Assembly: GCF_001429065.1 (NCBI RefSeq)
Contig: NZ_LMIB01000020.1
Span: forward strand, 441-63,688
Origin: Sphingomonas sp. Root710
GTDB taxonomy: Bacteria > Pseudomonadota > Alphaproteobacteria > Sphingomonadales > Sphingomonadaceae
Direction of reading: 5' to 3'
Length of the DNA: 63,248 nucleotides
Below the pieces are notes generated by a model. That model searched no databases. It was not told the origin of the DNA and was given only the letters and a program-made list of their open reading frames with translations. The stretch's first letter is position 1. Each line of letters starts with the position of its first letter. Positions 17,941-27,310 of the stretch are shown here, in pieces. The position numbers and the translations under genes were made by a program.

Positions 17941-20112
17941 TCAGCCGTCGAGCTGCATCGTGACCAGCGAAGCCTGGTCTTTGCGCACGATCTCGACTTC
18001 CAGCCGCGTGCCGCTGGTCGGGCAGATGAATTCGCGCATCTCCAGATCGGGATGCAGCCTGACGAGCTGGCCATAGGCGTCCGCGGCGACCGTCCGTTTC
18101 ACGACATGCTGCTTCCAGTCTCCGGAGGCCGGGCCGAGATCATGGCCGCCCAGCGAGCGGAACCGGCCATCCTCAATCCGCACTTCCGCAACATCGGCCG
18201 CCAGAAGCTCGTCGGACAGCGGCGTCGGCGTGACACCGGCCAGCCGCTCCGTGCGGATGGCGGTTCGGCGCGTCGAGGTTGCGGCGTCATCCACCTGCCC
18301 ATCCGATAGGACGACGCCGTAGCGATCCTGAGCCGCCGCAACCGAGACACGGCCGGCCCAGACATCGGCCGCGACCCGCACCGGATCCCGCCGGAGCGGA
18401 TCGCCAAATCCACCGCCGCCCTGGAAACTATAACCGATGACATCGCCCGCCCCGATGTGGAGATGTCCCGGCTTCGGCCCGAGATCCTCGATCGGAAGCG
18501 ATAACAAGGCGTTCAGTCCCGCGGCATTGCGGCTGAGCTCGGCCACCGTTCCAAGGCCCCTGCCCAAGAAATTGCGCCCACAGGAGCCCGGCAGGCCGCC
18601 ATAGAGCCCGACCGAGTTCGGAACTTCGATACCGTGACCCAGCATCATCGCGGCGAGGCCCTGCGTGTCGTGCGGCGTGATCGCGAGCACCGAGCCCATT
18701 CCGCCGCGCTGGCGGCCGGGGCCGCCGCTGTCGGGGACGAATTCGCGGAACAGATACAGCAGCGGGCTGGACGCCTCGTTCGATTCGACATTGGCGATCG
18801 CGGGGCGCGGCACGACATAATCGCCCGAACCGTCCAGCCCGTCATGATCGATAAACGCGCCGCCGCCGCCCGCCGTGGAGTCGAGCAGGAAGGTTCCGAA
18901 CGGGCCCCCGTCACGCCCCTGACCAGCGAGCGTGAGAACGGTCATATGTCCCTTGGTCACGGCCTGGCCTTCGCCCACCGTCTCCGGCGCGCAGGTGGCG
19001 AGGCGCGACAGCGCGGCGACCGTGACGTTCTGGACGATCCAGGCGGCCGAGATAGTGCCCCCCGATGTCGGCGCAGGACGCGTAGCGTTGCAAAGACATC
19101 CCTCCGGCGCATCGATCGTCACGACGCGCATAACACCCTCATTCCAGCGGATCTTGGGCGCGAGGATCGGAAGCAGGCCGGTCAACACCGCGCCGCGAAG
19201 GCCGGACATGGTGCAATTGATCAGGCCGGGGGCCTGCGGCGACGTGCCGGCGAAGTCGAAGTGGAGACTGTCCCCGCGCTTATGAACGGCGAGGCTGATC
19301 TGATAGAGAACGTCCTCGTGCCCATCATGCTCGAGATAATCCCGCGCCCGGAAGATGCCGTCGGGAAGGTTGGACAGCGCTTCGCGCATCTGGCGCTCGG
19401 ATGCCTCGATCTCGCGCCGCATGACCGCTTCGACGACGTCGACGCCGTAGCGCTCCATCAGCGCGGTCAGCCTGCGGGTAGCCACCATGTTCGCGGCGAT
19501 CATCGCCTTGAGATCGAGACCAAGCGTGTCGGGCAGGCGGGTCATGCCCATGATCATCTGCCAGATGTCCTTGCGAAGCCGGCCGCCCTCGACCAGCTTC
19601 AGCCCTGGCAGGAGCATGGCCTCCTGGTGGATCGTGGTGGCACCGATGCCCCAGCTGCCGAAGTTCATGCCGCCCATGTCGAGCTGATGCGCGCAGGAGC
19701 CCGCCCAGGCGACATGCCGGCCGCCGATGAAAACCGGCGCCACGATCGAGACGTCCGGCTGGTGGATCGCGCCCTTATAGGGATCGTTCAGGATGAACAT
19801 GTCGCCTTCGGCGATCCCCGGATTATCGCCGAAATCCTGTATGATCGAGCGGATTACGCTGGACATCGTGCCCGTATGGAACAGCACCTGCGGCCCCATC
19901 GTGACGATTGATCCATCGGCGAGGTACAGCCCGTTGTTGAAGTCGGTCGCCTCGGTGACGACGGGCGAGCCCGAAGCCGACTTCAGCGTGGTCGCCTGTT
20001 CCTCGGTGATCGCCTGAAGCTTGTTGCGGACGACTTCGAAGGTGATCGTGTCGATCTCCGCAGGATCGAATTTCGCGTCGCGCGCCGCCGACGGATGCAC
20101 AGCCGTTGCCAT
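17941..20112 (-). CDS. hyuB: HyuB-family subunit with acetone-carboxylase-gamma-like C-terminus
   Basis: A 723-residue protein. Residues about 15-600 are a hydantoinase B/oxoprolinase domain (TFEVVRNKLQAITEEQATTL, then FILNDPYKGAIHQPDV and GGGGFGDPLRRDP). An extra tail of about 100 residues matches the acetone carboxylase gamma pattern: GHDLGPASGDWKQ, then LHPDLEMREFICPTSGTRL. In the gamma subunits I know, these positions bind zinc through Cys pairs; only one Cys remains here. ATP-dependent carboxylation of a ketone, as in acetone or acetophenone carboxylases, is therefore more likely than hydantoin cleavage. The ATG at 20112 overlaps the hyuA stop by one base. Confidence 0.85.
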   Translation of the reverse strand: MATAVHPSAARDAKFDPAEIDTITFEVVRNKLQAITEEQATTLKSASGSPVVTEATDFNNGLYLADGSIVTMGPQVLFHTGTMSSVIRSIIQDFGDNPGIAEGDMFILNDPYKGAIHQPDVSIVAPVFIGGRHVAWAGSCAHQLDMGGMNFGSWGIGATTIHQEAMLLPGLKLVEGGRLRKDIWQMIMGMTRLPDTLGLDLKAMIAANMVATRRLTALMERYGVDVVEAVMRREIEASERQMREALSNLPDGIFRARDYLEHDGHEDVLYQISLAVHKRGDSLHFDFAGTSPQAPGLINCTMSGLRGAVLTGLLPILAPKIRWNEGVMRVVTIDAPEGCLCNATRPAPTSGGTISAAWIVQNVTVAALSRLATCAPETVGEGQAVTKGHMTVLTLAGQGRDGGPFGTFLLDSTAGGGGAFIDHDGLDGSGDYVVPRPAIANVESNEASSPLLYLFREFVPDSGGPGRQRGGMGSVLAITPHDTQGLAAMMLGHGIEVPNSVGLYGGLPGSCGRNFLGRGLGTVAELSRNAAGLNALLSLPIEDLGPKPGHLHIGAGDVIGYSFQGGGGFGDPLRRDPVRVAADVWAGRVSVAAAQDRYGVVLSDGQVDDAATSTRRTAIRTERLAGVTPTPLSDELLAADVAEVRIEDGRFRSLGGHDLGPASGDWKQHVVKRTVAADAYGQLVRLHPDLEMREFICPTSGTRLEVEIVRKDQASLVTMQLDG

Positions 20113-22217
20113 CAGGCTTCTCCCTCGGGCGTGATGATGATGTTGCTCGCGGCATCGAGCCGCGCGACCTGACCAGCCGCGATGAACAGCGCCGTCTCCG
20201 GATGCTCGACGATGGCGGGGCCACGGATTTCGAAATCGACCGGCAACGCGCGCCAAGCATAGACCGCCGCGTCCATCCAGCGCCCCAGGATCGGCTCGAA
20301 CACGTCGCGGCTACGCCGCACGGGCGGCTCGGTCGCCATGCTCAGGCGGATCGCAGGCCGGTGCGTGCGGCCGATGGCCTCGACGCGCAGGTTGGTGATT
20401 TCCAGCCCAGCCTGGGAGAAGCCCGCGCCTTCGCCATAGATCGTCTCGTAGGTGGTTTCGAAGCGCTGCGTGAGGGCCACGAGCACCTCGTCGTCGACCA
20501 CGCCCGGCGTCAGCTCGATCGCCAGATCGTTGGTCTGCCGCCGGTAGCGCATGCTAACCGAGCGCTGGAGGATGATGTCGCCATCAGGGACGCCGGCACG
20601 ATGAAGCGCCGCGCGGCTGTTTTTTTCCAGATCGACGAAACCGGCTTCGACGGCCCGAGCATCCAGCCCGTGATGGAGCGGAGCCGCACCGCCGCCGCCC
20701 TGCATGATCAGCGAAATCTCCGCCGAATGGTTGAGATCGGAGACGAGCGCGCCATAAGCCGAATGCGCCATGCTGGTGAACGGCACAACGATCTTCGAGA
20801 CGCCGAGTTCGGCACCGAAGCCTGCACAATGAACCGGGCCCGCGCCGCCATAAGCGAACAGCGCGAAGTCGCGCGGATCATGGCCTCGACCTATCGTGAC
20901 CTCCCGCAGCGTATCCGCCATATGGGCATCGACGATCCGGCGGATGCCTGCAGCCGCGCTCTCGACGCTGATCCCAAGCGGATCGGCGATATGATGCTGG
21001 ATGGCGTTCCGCGCGGCATCGCGATCGAGCTTCATCTTGCCGCCGAGGAATCCGCTCGGATCGATGATCCCCAGCACGACGTCCGCATCGGTGACCGTCG
21101 GCCGCGTGCCGCCACGGCCGTAGCAGACGGGGCCGGGACGCGCACCGGCGCTTTCCGGCCCAACGCGAAGCAGCCCGCCCTCGACATGCGCGATCGAGCC
21201 GCCGCCTGCGCCGATCGCGCGGATTTCAACCATCGGCGTGCTGATATGATATCCGCCGGCCTCGTGATTGGTCGAGAGCAGCGGCTTGCCGTCGACGATC
21301 AGGCCGACGTCGAAGCTCGTGCCGCCCATATCGGTGGTGATCACATTGGCGAGGCCCAGTTCCTTGGCGAGCTGGAGTGAACCCATGACGCCGCCGGTCG
21401 GCCCGCTCGTGACAAGAACGACCGGACGCTCGGCGGCTTCGGCCACCGGCATCACCCCGCCCGCGGAGTTGAGCACGGAGAAGGAGCCGCCAAATCCACG
21501 CGAGCGCAGCAACCCCTCGATCTGATCGAGATAGGAAACGACCTTAGGCGCGAGATAGGAGTTCATCGCCGTCGTCGCCATGCGCTCATATTCGCCGATG
21601 ACCGGCGCGACATCGCACGACAGGCTGACATAGGCCTTCGGCATCATCTCGGCGATGATCTCGCGGATGCGCCGCTCGTGCGCCGGATGGCGGAAGGACC
21701 ATAGCAGACACACCGCGATCGTCTCGACATCCTCGGCGATGAAATCGGCCAGCGCAGCGCGGACATCATCCTCGTCGAGCGGCACCAGGATATTGCCCGC
21801 CTGATCGACGCGCTCGACGACTTCCTTGATCAGCGGCCGGGGCACGATCGGCGCCGGATATCGCCGCTGGCTATACCAGCCCAGCCGATCGACCGGAACG
21901 CCGGCGGTGAACCCCATGAGGCGCTGGAGCAGGAGCGTATCGCCGAAGCCACGCGTGGTGATCAGGCCAGTGCGCGCGCCATCGCGCTCGATCAGCGCGT
22001 TGGTCGCCTGGGTGGTGCCATGGCCGAAGGCGGTGACGCGACCGATGAGCTCGTCGGCGGACAGGCCCCGCGTTTCAGCCGCCCGGCCGATCGCGTCGAA
22101 CACGCCGTCCTGGAGCATGCCGGGCGTGCTCAGCGCCTTGGTGACAGTGATCTGACCCTCCTCGTCCAGCAGGACGAGATCGGTGAAGGTGCCGCCGATA
22201 TCGACGCCTAGATACAT
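20112..22217 (-). CDS. hyuA: HyuA-family ATP-dependent subunit (hydantoinase A/oxoprolinase/ketone carboxylase)
   Basis: A 701-residue protein of the actin/ASKHA ATPase fold. The phosphate-binding start MYLGVDIGGTFTDLVLLDE is at the N-terminus, TAFGHGTTQATNALIE follows, and MGGTSFDVGLIVDG is the second ATP motif; GYHISTPMVEIRAIGAGGGS precedes the C-terminal domain. With HyuB it should form an ATP-hydrolysing complex, either a hydantoinase/oxoprolinase or, given the HyuB tail, a ketone carboxylase. The ATG at 22217 is chosen because the family begins at this strand. It is the first gene of the minus operon and divergent from a LysR gene. Confidence 0.88.
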   Translation of the reverse strand: MYLGVDIGGTFTDLVLLDEEGQITVTKALSTPGMLQDGVFDAIGRAAETRGLSADELIGRVTAFGHGTTQATNALIERDGARTGLITTRGFGDTLLLQRLMGFTAGVPVDRLGWYSQRRYPAPIVPRPLIKEVVERVDQAGNILVPLDEDDVRAALADFIAEDVETIAVCLLWSFRHPAHERRIREIIAEMMPKAYVSLSCDVAPVIGEYERMATTAMNSYLAPKVVSYLDQIEGLLRSRGFGGSFSVLNSAGGVMPVAEAAERPVVLVTSGPTGGVMGSLQLAKELGLANVITTDMGGTSFDVGLIVDGKPLLSTNHEAGGYHISTPMVEIRAIGAGGGSIAHVEGGLLRVGPESAGARPGPVCYGRGGTRPTVTDADVVLGIIDPSGFLGGKMKLDRDAARNAIQHHIADPLGISVESAAAGIRRIVDAHMADTLREVTIGRGHDPRDFALFAYGGAGPVHCAGFGAELGVSKIVVPFTSMAHSAYGALVSDLNHSAEISLIMQGGGGAAPLHHGLDARAVEAGFVDLEKNSRAALHRAGVPDGDIILQRSVSMRYRRQTNDLAIELTPGVVDDEVLVALTQRFETTYETIYGEGAGFSQAGLEITNLRVEAIGRTHRPAIRLSMATEPPVRRSRDVFEPILGRWMDAAVYAWRALPVDFEIRGPAIVEHPETALFIAAGQVARLDAASNIIITPEGEA

Positions 22218-22315
22218 TTCGGGTGCCCTCTCCTGCGCCACGAGACCTTCCGATGTGCGATGAAAATCGCACCACATCGCTCGCGGCTTGAGGGAAGATT
22301 GGGCCCGGTGTAGTG

Positions 22316-22369
22316 ATAAGACAAATATATAGAATCAACGAACCCATACGAGGTTGCTTATGAATAAGC
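22316..22369. promoter_or_regulatory. Candidate LysR operator between hyuA and lysR
   Basis: ATAAGACAAATA at 22316-22327 and the 14-bp palindrome GCTTATGAATAAGC at 22356-22369 lie in the divergent promoter. The palindrome overlaps the lysR start codon at 22360, which would allow self-repression. Both elements recur upstream of the TonB gene (11747-11781). Confidence 0.5.
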
Positions 22370-23400
22370 GCTATGATGATCCTGCGGAAATCGAGGCGCG
22401 TGCCGCTCAACATAGCAGCCCGGAACAGGCGGCGAACGGCAGCATGCGGCGGCTGCGGTCATCGCAGGTAACACTCCAGAAGCTCCAGATATTCTGCGCG
22501 GTGATCGACCAGTCGGGCGTGACGCGCGCAGCCGAAAAGCTCGGCGTGGCGCAGCCCGCGGTGACGGCCCAGTTGCGCAGCCTGGAGGACAAGCTGGGCG
22601 TGACGCTGCTGCGCAAGAGCGGGCGCATCCTCGTGCTAACCGAAGCCGGTGACAGGGTGTATCGCTGGGCCAGCGAGATGATCGCGCGCAGCTTCGAGAT
22701 CGAACGCGAACTGGGAAGCCTGAGCGATGGCGCGGCGGGCAGCGCGGTCATCGCCGCCACGATGGCGGCGGGATCCTACCTTGTCACCGACATGGTGGTC
22801 GAATTCTCGCGCGCCAATCCCGGCGCGCATATCGCGGTGCAGGTCTCCAGCCCGCCGATCGCGCTCGACGCGGTGCGGAACGGCAGCTGCGATTTCGCGA
22901 TCGTCGTGCTGGACCGCACGCAGGACATCGCCGACCTGACCGCGCAGAAATTGTGGGAGGAACCGCTGGTGTTGTGCGCCTCGCCCGAAGGCGCGCCGAT
23001 CAGCGACAGTCTCAGCAACGCGCAACTCTCCGATGTGACATGGGTGACGCCGCCCCGCGGTCTCGTGACCCGCGATCTGGAGGACCAGATGCTGCGGGCC
23101 AACGGCGTCGTCATGCGCAACATCGCGCTGGAGCTAGGCCACCCCGAGGCGCTGAAGCGGGCCGCGCGGGCGGGCATCGGCGTGACCTTCCTACCCGAAA
23201 CGACCATTCGCGACGACTTGGCGTTGAAGATGCTACGCAGGATAGAGACGCCCGACCTTCAGCACGTCACGCTGCCGGTGTTCCTGGTCCATCGTCGCCG
23301 CAAGCTGCTGTCGGCGCTGCAGCGGCGCCTGCTGGATCACATCGTCAACTCGCGACCGAAGGAATATGTGAAGCGCGACGAGCAGGCGGACGACGCCTGA
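22360..23400 (+). CDS. LysR-family transcriptional regulator, divergent from hyuA
   Basis: A 346-residue LysR protein. It has an unusually long N-terminal lead of about 35 residues before the HTH (VTLQKLQIFCAVIDQSGVTR and then QPAVTAQLRSLEDKLGV). The effector domain begins near GSAVIAATMAAGSYLVTDMV. Its position back to back with hyuAB, and the shared palindromes, point to control of the hyu operon and perhaps of the TonB receptor at 9.2-11.6 kb. The start could be ATG 22360, six bases after an earlier in-frame start at 22354, or one of the internal ATGs closer to the HTH. Confidence 0.87.
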   Translation: MNKRYDDPAEIEARAAQHSSPEQAANGSMRRLRSSQVTLQKLQIFCAVIDQSGVTRAAEKLGVAQPAVTAQLRSLEDKLGVTLLRKSGRILVLTEAGDRVYRWASEMIARSFEIERELGSLSDGAAGSAVIAATMAAGSYLVTDMVVEFSRANPGAHIAVQVSSPPIALDAVRNGSCDFAIVVLDRTQDIADLTAQKLWEEPLVLCASPEGAPISDSLSNAQLSDVTWVTPPRGLVTRDLEDQMLRANGVVMRNIALELGHPEALKRAARAGIGVTFLPETTIRDDLALKMLRRIETPDLQHVTLPVFLVHRRRKLLSALQRRLLDHIVNSRPKEYVKRDEQADDA

Positions 23401-23412
23401 CGAACGGCAGCG

Positions 23413-24372
23413 TCAGTCGGCAGGCGTCTGATCGCTGCCGCCCGCCGGGAAATCGACGCCGACTTGCTTTTCTTCCAGCGAGGCGAGCGCCGCCTGAGCC
23501 ACGAACTCGTTTGTGGTCGACGAGGCATATTGCCGATGCCATGCGAGGCCGAAGGACACCGAGCCGAGATGTTCCGGAATGCCGCGCACGTCGAGGGGGC
23601 GGAAGGACACGCCGCGCATGCGCAGGCGCTCGGCGGACGCCGGCACGATCGCAACGCCTTCGCCGCAGGCGACGATGCCTACCACTGCCTCGGTCGTCGG
23701 CGCTTCGTGCGCGATGTCCGGATCGAACCCCGCGAGGCGGCATAGCGCGTGGAGATCGGCATGGTAGTTGAAGCCGCGCGACGGCAGATACGTGACGAAG
23801 CGGGACGAGGCCAGCTCTCCAACGGAAAGGGCGCCGGATTGGGCCAGTTGAGGATGATGGCTCGGCAGCGCGACGATCAGCGGCTCGCGATGGACGAGCC
23901 TGGTCTCAACGACCTCGTCATGGACCGGCAGACGCAGGATACCGACATCGATCTCCCGGTTGCGCAGCGCCTCGATCTGATAGGGCACCGGCATGGGGCA
24001 GAAGCGGATCTCGACGTCCGAGACCTTTTCGCGGAACCCCCGCACCAGCGCCGGAAGCAGCGCGAAGACCGCCGATCCGCCGAAGCCGATCGACAGGCTT
24101 CCCCGTAAGCCCTGCGCAGTCTGGCGGGCGCGGTTCACGCTTTCGCCCAGCTGGCGGAGTATCAGGCTCACATCGTCGACGAGGCTTCGACCTGCGGGCG
24201 TCAGCGCTACGCTATGTTTGTCGCGAACGAACAACCGGGCGTCGATCTCCCTTTCCAGATCCTGAATCGCGCGACTGAGCGGCGGCTGCGAAACATTGCA
24301 CCGCAAGGCGGCGCGGCTGAAGCTAAGCTCCTCCGCAACGGCAACCAAATATTGCATTTGCCGCAAATTCAC
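23413..24372 (-). CDS. LysR-family transcriptional regulator
   Basis: A 319-residue regulator of the CatR/BenM-like branch: MNLRQMQYLVAVAEELSFSR then QPPLSRAIQDLEREIDARL, followed by an effector domain from SLSIGFGGSAVFALLPALV. The start is GTG at 24372 with AGGA about ten bases upstream. It converges with the lysR at 22360, with only 12 bp between stops, and lies 41 bp downstream of the cytochrome b561 gene in the same direction. Its targets are unclear; members of this branch often control aromatic acid genes. Confidence 0.88.
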   Translation of the reverse strand: MNLRQMQYLVAVAEELSFSRAALRCNVSQPPLSRAIQDLEREIDARLFVRDKHSVALTPAGRSLVDDVSLILRQLGESVNRARQTAQGLRGSLSIGFGGSAVFALLPALVRGFREKVSDVEIRFCPMPVPYQIEALRNREIDVGILRLPVHDEVVETRLVHREPLIVALPSHHPQLAQSGALSVGELASSRFVTYLPSRGFNYHADLHALCRLAGFDPDIAHEAPTTEAVVGIVACGEGVAIVPASAERLRMRGVSFRPLDVRGIPEHLGSVSFGLAWHRQYASSTTNEFVAQAALASLEEKQVGVDFPAGGSDQTPAD

Positions 24373-24413
24373 GGCCGCATTCCTAAAGCATGGCTGCGAT
24401 CATCGGAAGCCGA

Positions 24414-25109
24414 TTATGCAGGGTCGGTGATCTCTCCACGCGCCTTGTGCCTGCCTGGAAGTCCCATGCGCCTCAGCTGCGGGCGGCCATCGAACCATTC
24501 ATGTTTCAACGCGCCCGCGAGATGGAGCGCCAGCAGCAGCAGTAAGATGATAGCGCTGATCTCGTGAGATTTGGCGACATTGTCGTGCCATTTCAACTGG
24601 CTCGGAACATCCTCTGGGCGAGCACCGAGCCGCTGCAATGGCGTGATCCGCGGAATCTTGGTGATCCGCCAGAAGGTGAGCGGCGGATGTCGGGGCGCGG
24701 GCGCGTGCCCACTGGCGATAGCCACCCTCGCCTTCATCGCTTCGAGATAGGCCGCCCCTTCCGAACCCGGCAGCGGATTCAACGAGATGGTTATCCAGCC
24801 CGTCAACGGCAGAACGAGCATTCCGGCGTACAGACAGATGTGCGTAAGGTTCGCAAGCCCCTTCTCCCAAGGCTTCAGGGCATCGTCATGCGGCGGCGGC
24901 CGGTGCAGGAGGCGCCATCCGATCCGCGCCAACGTTAGGATCAGCACGGTCAGCCCCGCGGAAACATGGAAATCCCGGAAGATCGACGGCAGCTCGGCGA
25001 TGTACCAGCCCGAGACGAGGTTGTAGACGATGAATGCTGCGATCAGCCAGTGGAGCGCAATAGCGACACGCGTATATCGCCCGATGGCGGCAGACTCGAT
25101 GTTGGCCAT
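24414..25109 (-). CDS. Cytochrome b561-family protein
   Basis: A 231-residue membrane protein with about four membrane segments and histidines placed as heme b ligands: VAIALHWLIAAFIVYN, DFHVSAGLTVLILT, THICLYAGMLVLPLTGW and NVAKSHEISAIILLLLL. These di-heme proteins move electrons between quinol and periplasmic partners. A loop of about 70 residues separates segments 3 and 4. The ATG at 25109 overlaps the preceding stop by one base, coupling it to the secreted SnoaL-like gene. A soluble redox or superoxide-related partner is not evident. Confidence 0.85.
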   Translation of the reverse strand: MANIESAAIGRYTRVAIALHWLIAAFIVYNLVSGWYIAELPSIFRDFHVSAGLTVLILTLARIGWRLLHRPPPHDDALKPWEKGLANLTHICLYAGMLVLPLTGWITISLNPLPGSEGAAYLEAMKARVAIASGHAPAPRHPPLTFWRITKIPRITPLQRLGARPEDVPSQLKWHDNVAKSHEISAIILLLLLALHLAGALKHEWFDGRPQLRRMGLPGRHKARGEITDPA

Positions 25110-25774
25110 CACTTCACCACCGGCGCAGGCACGCCGAGCGACAGGAAGAGCTCGGCTCCGTCGATCGTGAACGTACCCTCGGCCATTCGACCCATGTCGT
25201 CATAGCGCATGAAGCCGGTTTCGTGGGTCAGCACCTTCTTGCCTGCGGTCTGAACGCCGAAGAGCGGCCCCTTGCCGAGCCCCTCAATCCGCCAGCGCGC
25301 GACGACGACATCGCCGATGCCATAAACTTCCTCGATCACGATCTTGTGATCCTGGAGGTTTGCGAACGCATCGGTATCGCGGAAAAAGGCGCGATCGAGC
25401 ACGCGCTCCTTCTGCGGGGCACCTTGGAGCCAGGCCATGATCGAGCCCGGCCCGAACGAATGCACGATCATGGCAGGCGCGACCAGATCGTCGAGACGAG
25501 TGACGTCATGCTTCTCGGCGACCTCGAGCTGAAAGGCAACGAAGTTACGGATGTTGCGAAGAGCCTGCGATGACGTCACCTCATATTTGAGCACCCTGTC
25601 GCGTGGCAGCCCCGGATCGGATGGCTGGCGGCTGGCAGACGTGGCCTCGCCCGCGTGAACCACCGCCGGAACACCGACCGCCAAGGCGGAAAGCATCAGT
25701 CGCCCCGACAAGGCAAAGCAGAGACGGGCCAATGCGCCTAGCGCACCGGACATATTGAACGGGATGTTGTTCAT
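25109..25774 (-). CDS. Secreted SnoaL/NTF2-like protein
   Basis: A 221-residue protein with an N-terminal signal (LSALAVGVPAVVHAGEA, likely cleaved after HAG or nearby) and an alpha+beta barrel of the SnoaL/ester-cyclase type (VFAFQLEV-like helix NFVAFQLEVAEKHDVTRLDD, GIGDVVVARWRIEG, and GKKVLTHETGFMRYDD). Such folds bind small hydrophobic molecules and include cyclases, isomerases and non-catalytic binders. The ATG at 25774 starts the signal; a longer reading frame begins at 25807. It is coupled to the cytochrome b561 gene. Function unknown. Confidence 0.7.
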   Translation of the reverse strand: MNNIPFNMSGALGALARLCFALSGRLMLSALAVGVPAVVHAGEATSASRQPSDPGLPRDRVLKYEVTSSQALRNIRNFVAFQLEVAEKHDVTRLDDLVAPAMIVHSFGPGSIMAWLQGAPQKERVLDRAFFRDTDAFANLQDHKIVIEEVYGIGDVVVARWRIEGLGKGPLFGVQTAGKKVLTHETGFMRYDDMGRMAEGTFTIDGAELFLSLGVPAPVVK

Positions 25775-25917
25775 GCGACCTCTCTCCATGGGCTCCGGCC
25801 CTGTCATTTTCAGAGAAATGGTAGAGCGGCCCCCGGAAGTCGGTCCAATAGCGTTTGGAATTTATCCCATAGGCCGCGGGTTATATATGGCTGGCGAGCG
25901 TCGCGCGGCGAACTCCG

Positions 25918-27309
25918 TCAGTCGCGCAGCCATGTCAGCTGCGCGTTGCAGAATTCGCGTAGGCCGAAATGCGACAGCTCGCGGCCGTAGCCGCTCCGCT
26001 TGATCCCGCCGATCGGGACGCGCGGATCGGACGCCGCCATGCCGTTGACATAGACCGCCCCCGTCTCAATCCGGCGGACGAGCGCCGATGCGCGTGCCAT
26101 ATCGCGCGTCCACAGGGCGCCGGACAGGCCGAAGTCGCTGTCATTGGCGATGCGGATCGCATCGTCCGCATCGTCGACGAGGATGATCGCGGCGACGGGG
26201 CCGAAGGTCTCCTCGCAATAGACCGGCATGTCGGACGTGACGCCGCACAGAATCGTCGGCGGATAATAGAAACCGGGCCCGTCGGGAACCTCGCCGCCCA
26301 GCACCAGTATCGCGCCCCTGGCGACGCTGGCGACGATCTGCCCATGCAGCTCGTCCCTGAGACGCCCGCGCGCCATCGGGCCCATCTCGGTCGCCTCTTC
26401 CGCGGGATCGCCGACGCGCAAAGCCTTCACCCCGGCGACAAAGCTCGCCAAGAAGCGATCCGCGATGCCGCGTTCGACGATGATCCGCTTGGCCGCGATG
26501 CAGACCTGCCCCGCATTCTGGAAGCGCGCGCGCACCGCCGTCGCGGCCGCGTGGTCGACGTCGGCATCGGCCAGGACGATGAACGGATCCGATCCGCCCA
26601 GTTCGAGTACGGTCTTCTTCAGGTTCCGGCCCGCATCGGCGGCGATCGCGGCGCCGGCCGCGGTTCCGGCTGTCACCGTCGCGGCGGCAATGCGTGTGTC
26701 GGCGATGATGCGGGGCAGATCGCCGCGCGTGACGTTGACTACGGCCAACAGGTCCTCCGGCACGCCCGCTTCGGCGATGACCCTTTCGAGCGCCGCGGCG
26801 CAGCCCTGAACATTGTCGGCATGTTTCAGGAGGAAGCCGTTGCCTGCCAGCATGATCGGTATTGCCGCCCGCAGCACCTGCCAGAAAGGGAAATTCCACG
26901 GCATGACACCCAGGACGATGCCCAATGGAAGGAAGGCGACGACCGCCTCGCCGTCTCCGGCCGTGTCAATCCGCTCGTCGGCGAGAAGCTTCTCCTCATT
27001 GGCCGCATACCAAAGGCATAGCTGCGCGCATTTCTCGACCTCCGCCCGCGCCGCGGAGATCGGTTTGCCCATCTCGGACGTGATCAGCGCCGCCAGCGAT
27101 TCGCGCTTCTGCCGGAGCGTCTCGCCGATCCTTCCGATCGCTGCGGCCCGCTGCGCCGATGGCGATGCCGCCCATCGCGCCTGGCTCTGCGCGGCTCGCG
27201 CCAGAATGCGATCGCAATCCTCGGCGCTATGGAAAGGATGGCGGCCGATGACCGCACCTGTTGCCGGGTTGATCGACAAGGCGCCTGCGCCGCTATTCTC
27301 GTTCGACAC
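25918..27309 (-). CDS. Aldehyde dehydrogenase (succinate-semialdehyde dehydrogenase-like)
   Basis: A 463-residue ALDH: LPLGIVLGVMPWNFPFWQVL, VLELGGSDPFIV with the base Glu, NAGQVCIAAKR with the catalytic Cys, and EETFGPVAAIILVDD. It looks like the short succinate-semialdehyde dehydrogenase group. As last gene of the operon after an HpaH/HpaI pair it would oxidise the semialdehyde freed by the aldolase. The start is GTG at 27309, one base past the aldolase stop, because the frame upstream lies inside that gene. Confidence 0.87.
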   Translation of the reverse strand: MSNENSGAGALSINPATGAVIGRHPFHSAEDCDRILARAAQSQARWAASPSAQRAAAIGRIGETLRQKRESLAALITSEMGKPISAARAEVEKCAQLCLWYAANEEKLLADERIDTAGDGEAVVAFLPLGIVLGVMPWNFPFWQVLRAAIPIMLAGNGFLLKHADNVQGCAAALERVIAEAGVPEDLLAVVNVTRGDLPRIIADTRIAAATVTAGTAAGAAIAADAGRNLKKTVLELGGSDPFIVLADADVDHAAATAVRARFQNAGQVCIAAKRIIVERGIADRFLASFVAGVKALRVGDPAEEATEMGPMARGRLRDELHGQIVASVARGAILVLGGEVPDGPGFYYPPTILCGVTSDMPVYCEETFGPVAAIILVDDADDAIRIANDSDFGLSGALWTRDMARASALVRRIETGAVYVNGMAASDPRVPIGGIKRSGYGRELSHFGLREFCNAQLTWLRD

Positions 27310-27310
27310 G

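Noticed and set aside
18634-19911. 425-codon plus-strand frame
   Set aside because: Antisense to hyuB with its strong family signatures.
20112-22277. HyuA start at 22277
   Set aside because: The 20 residues before MYLGVDIGGTF are not family-like; the shorter start fits all HyuA proteins I know.
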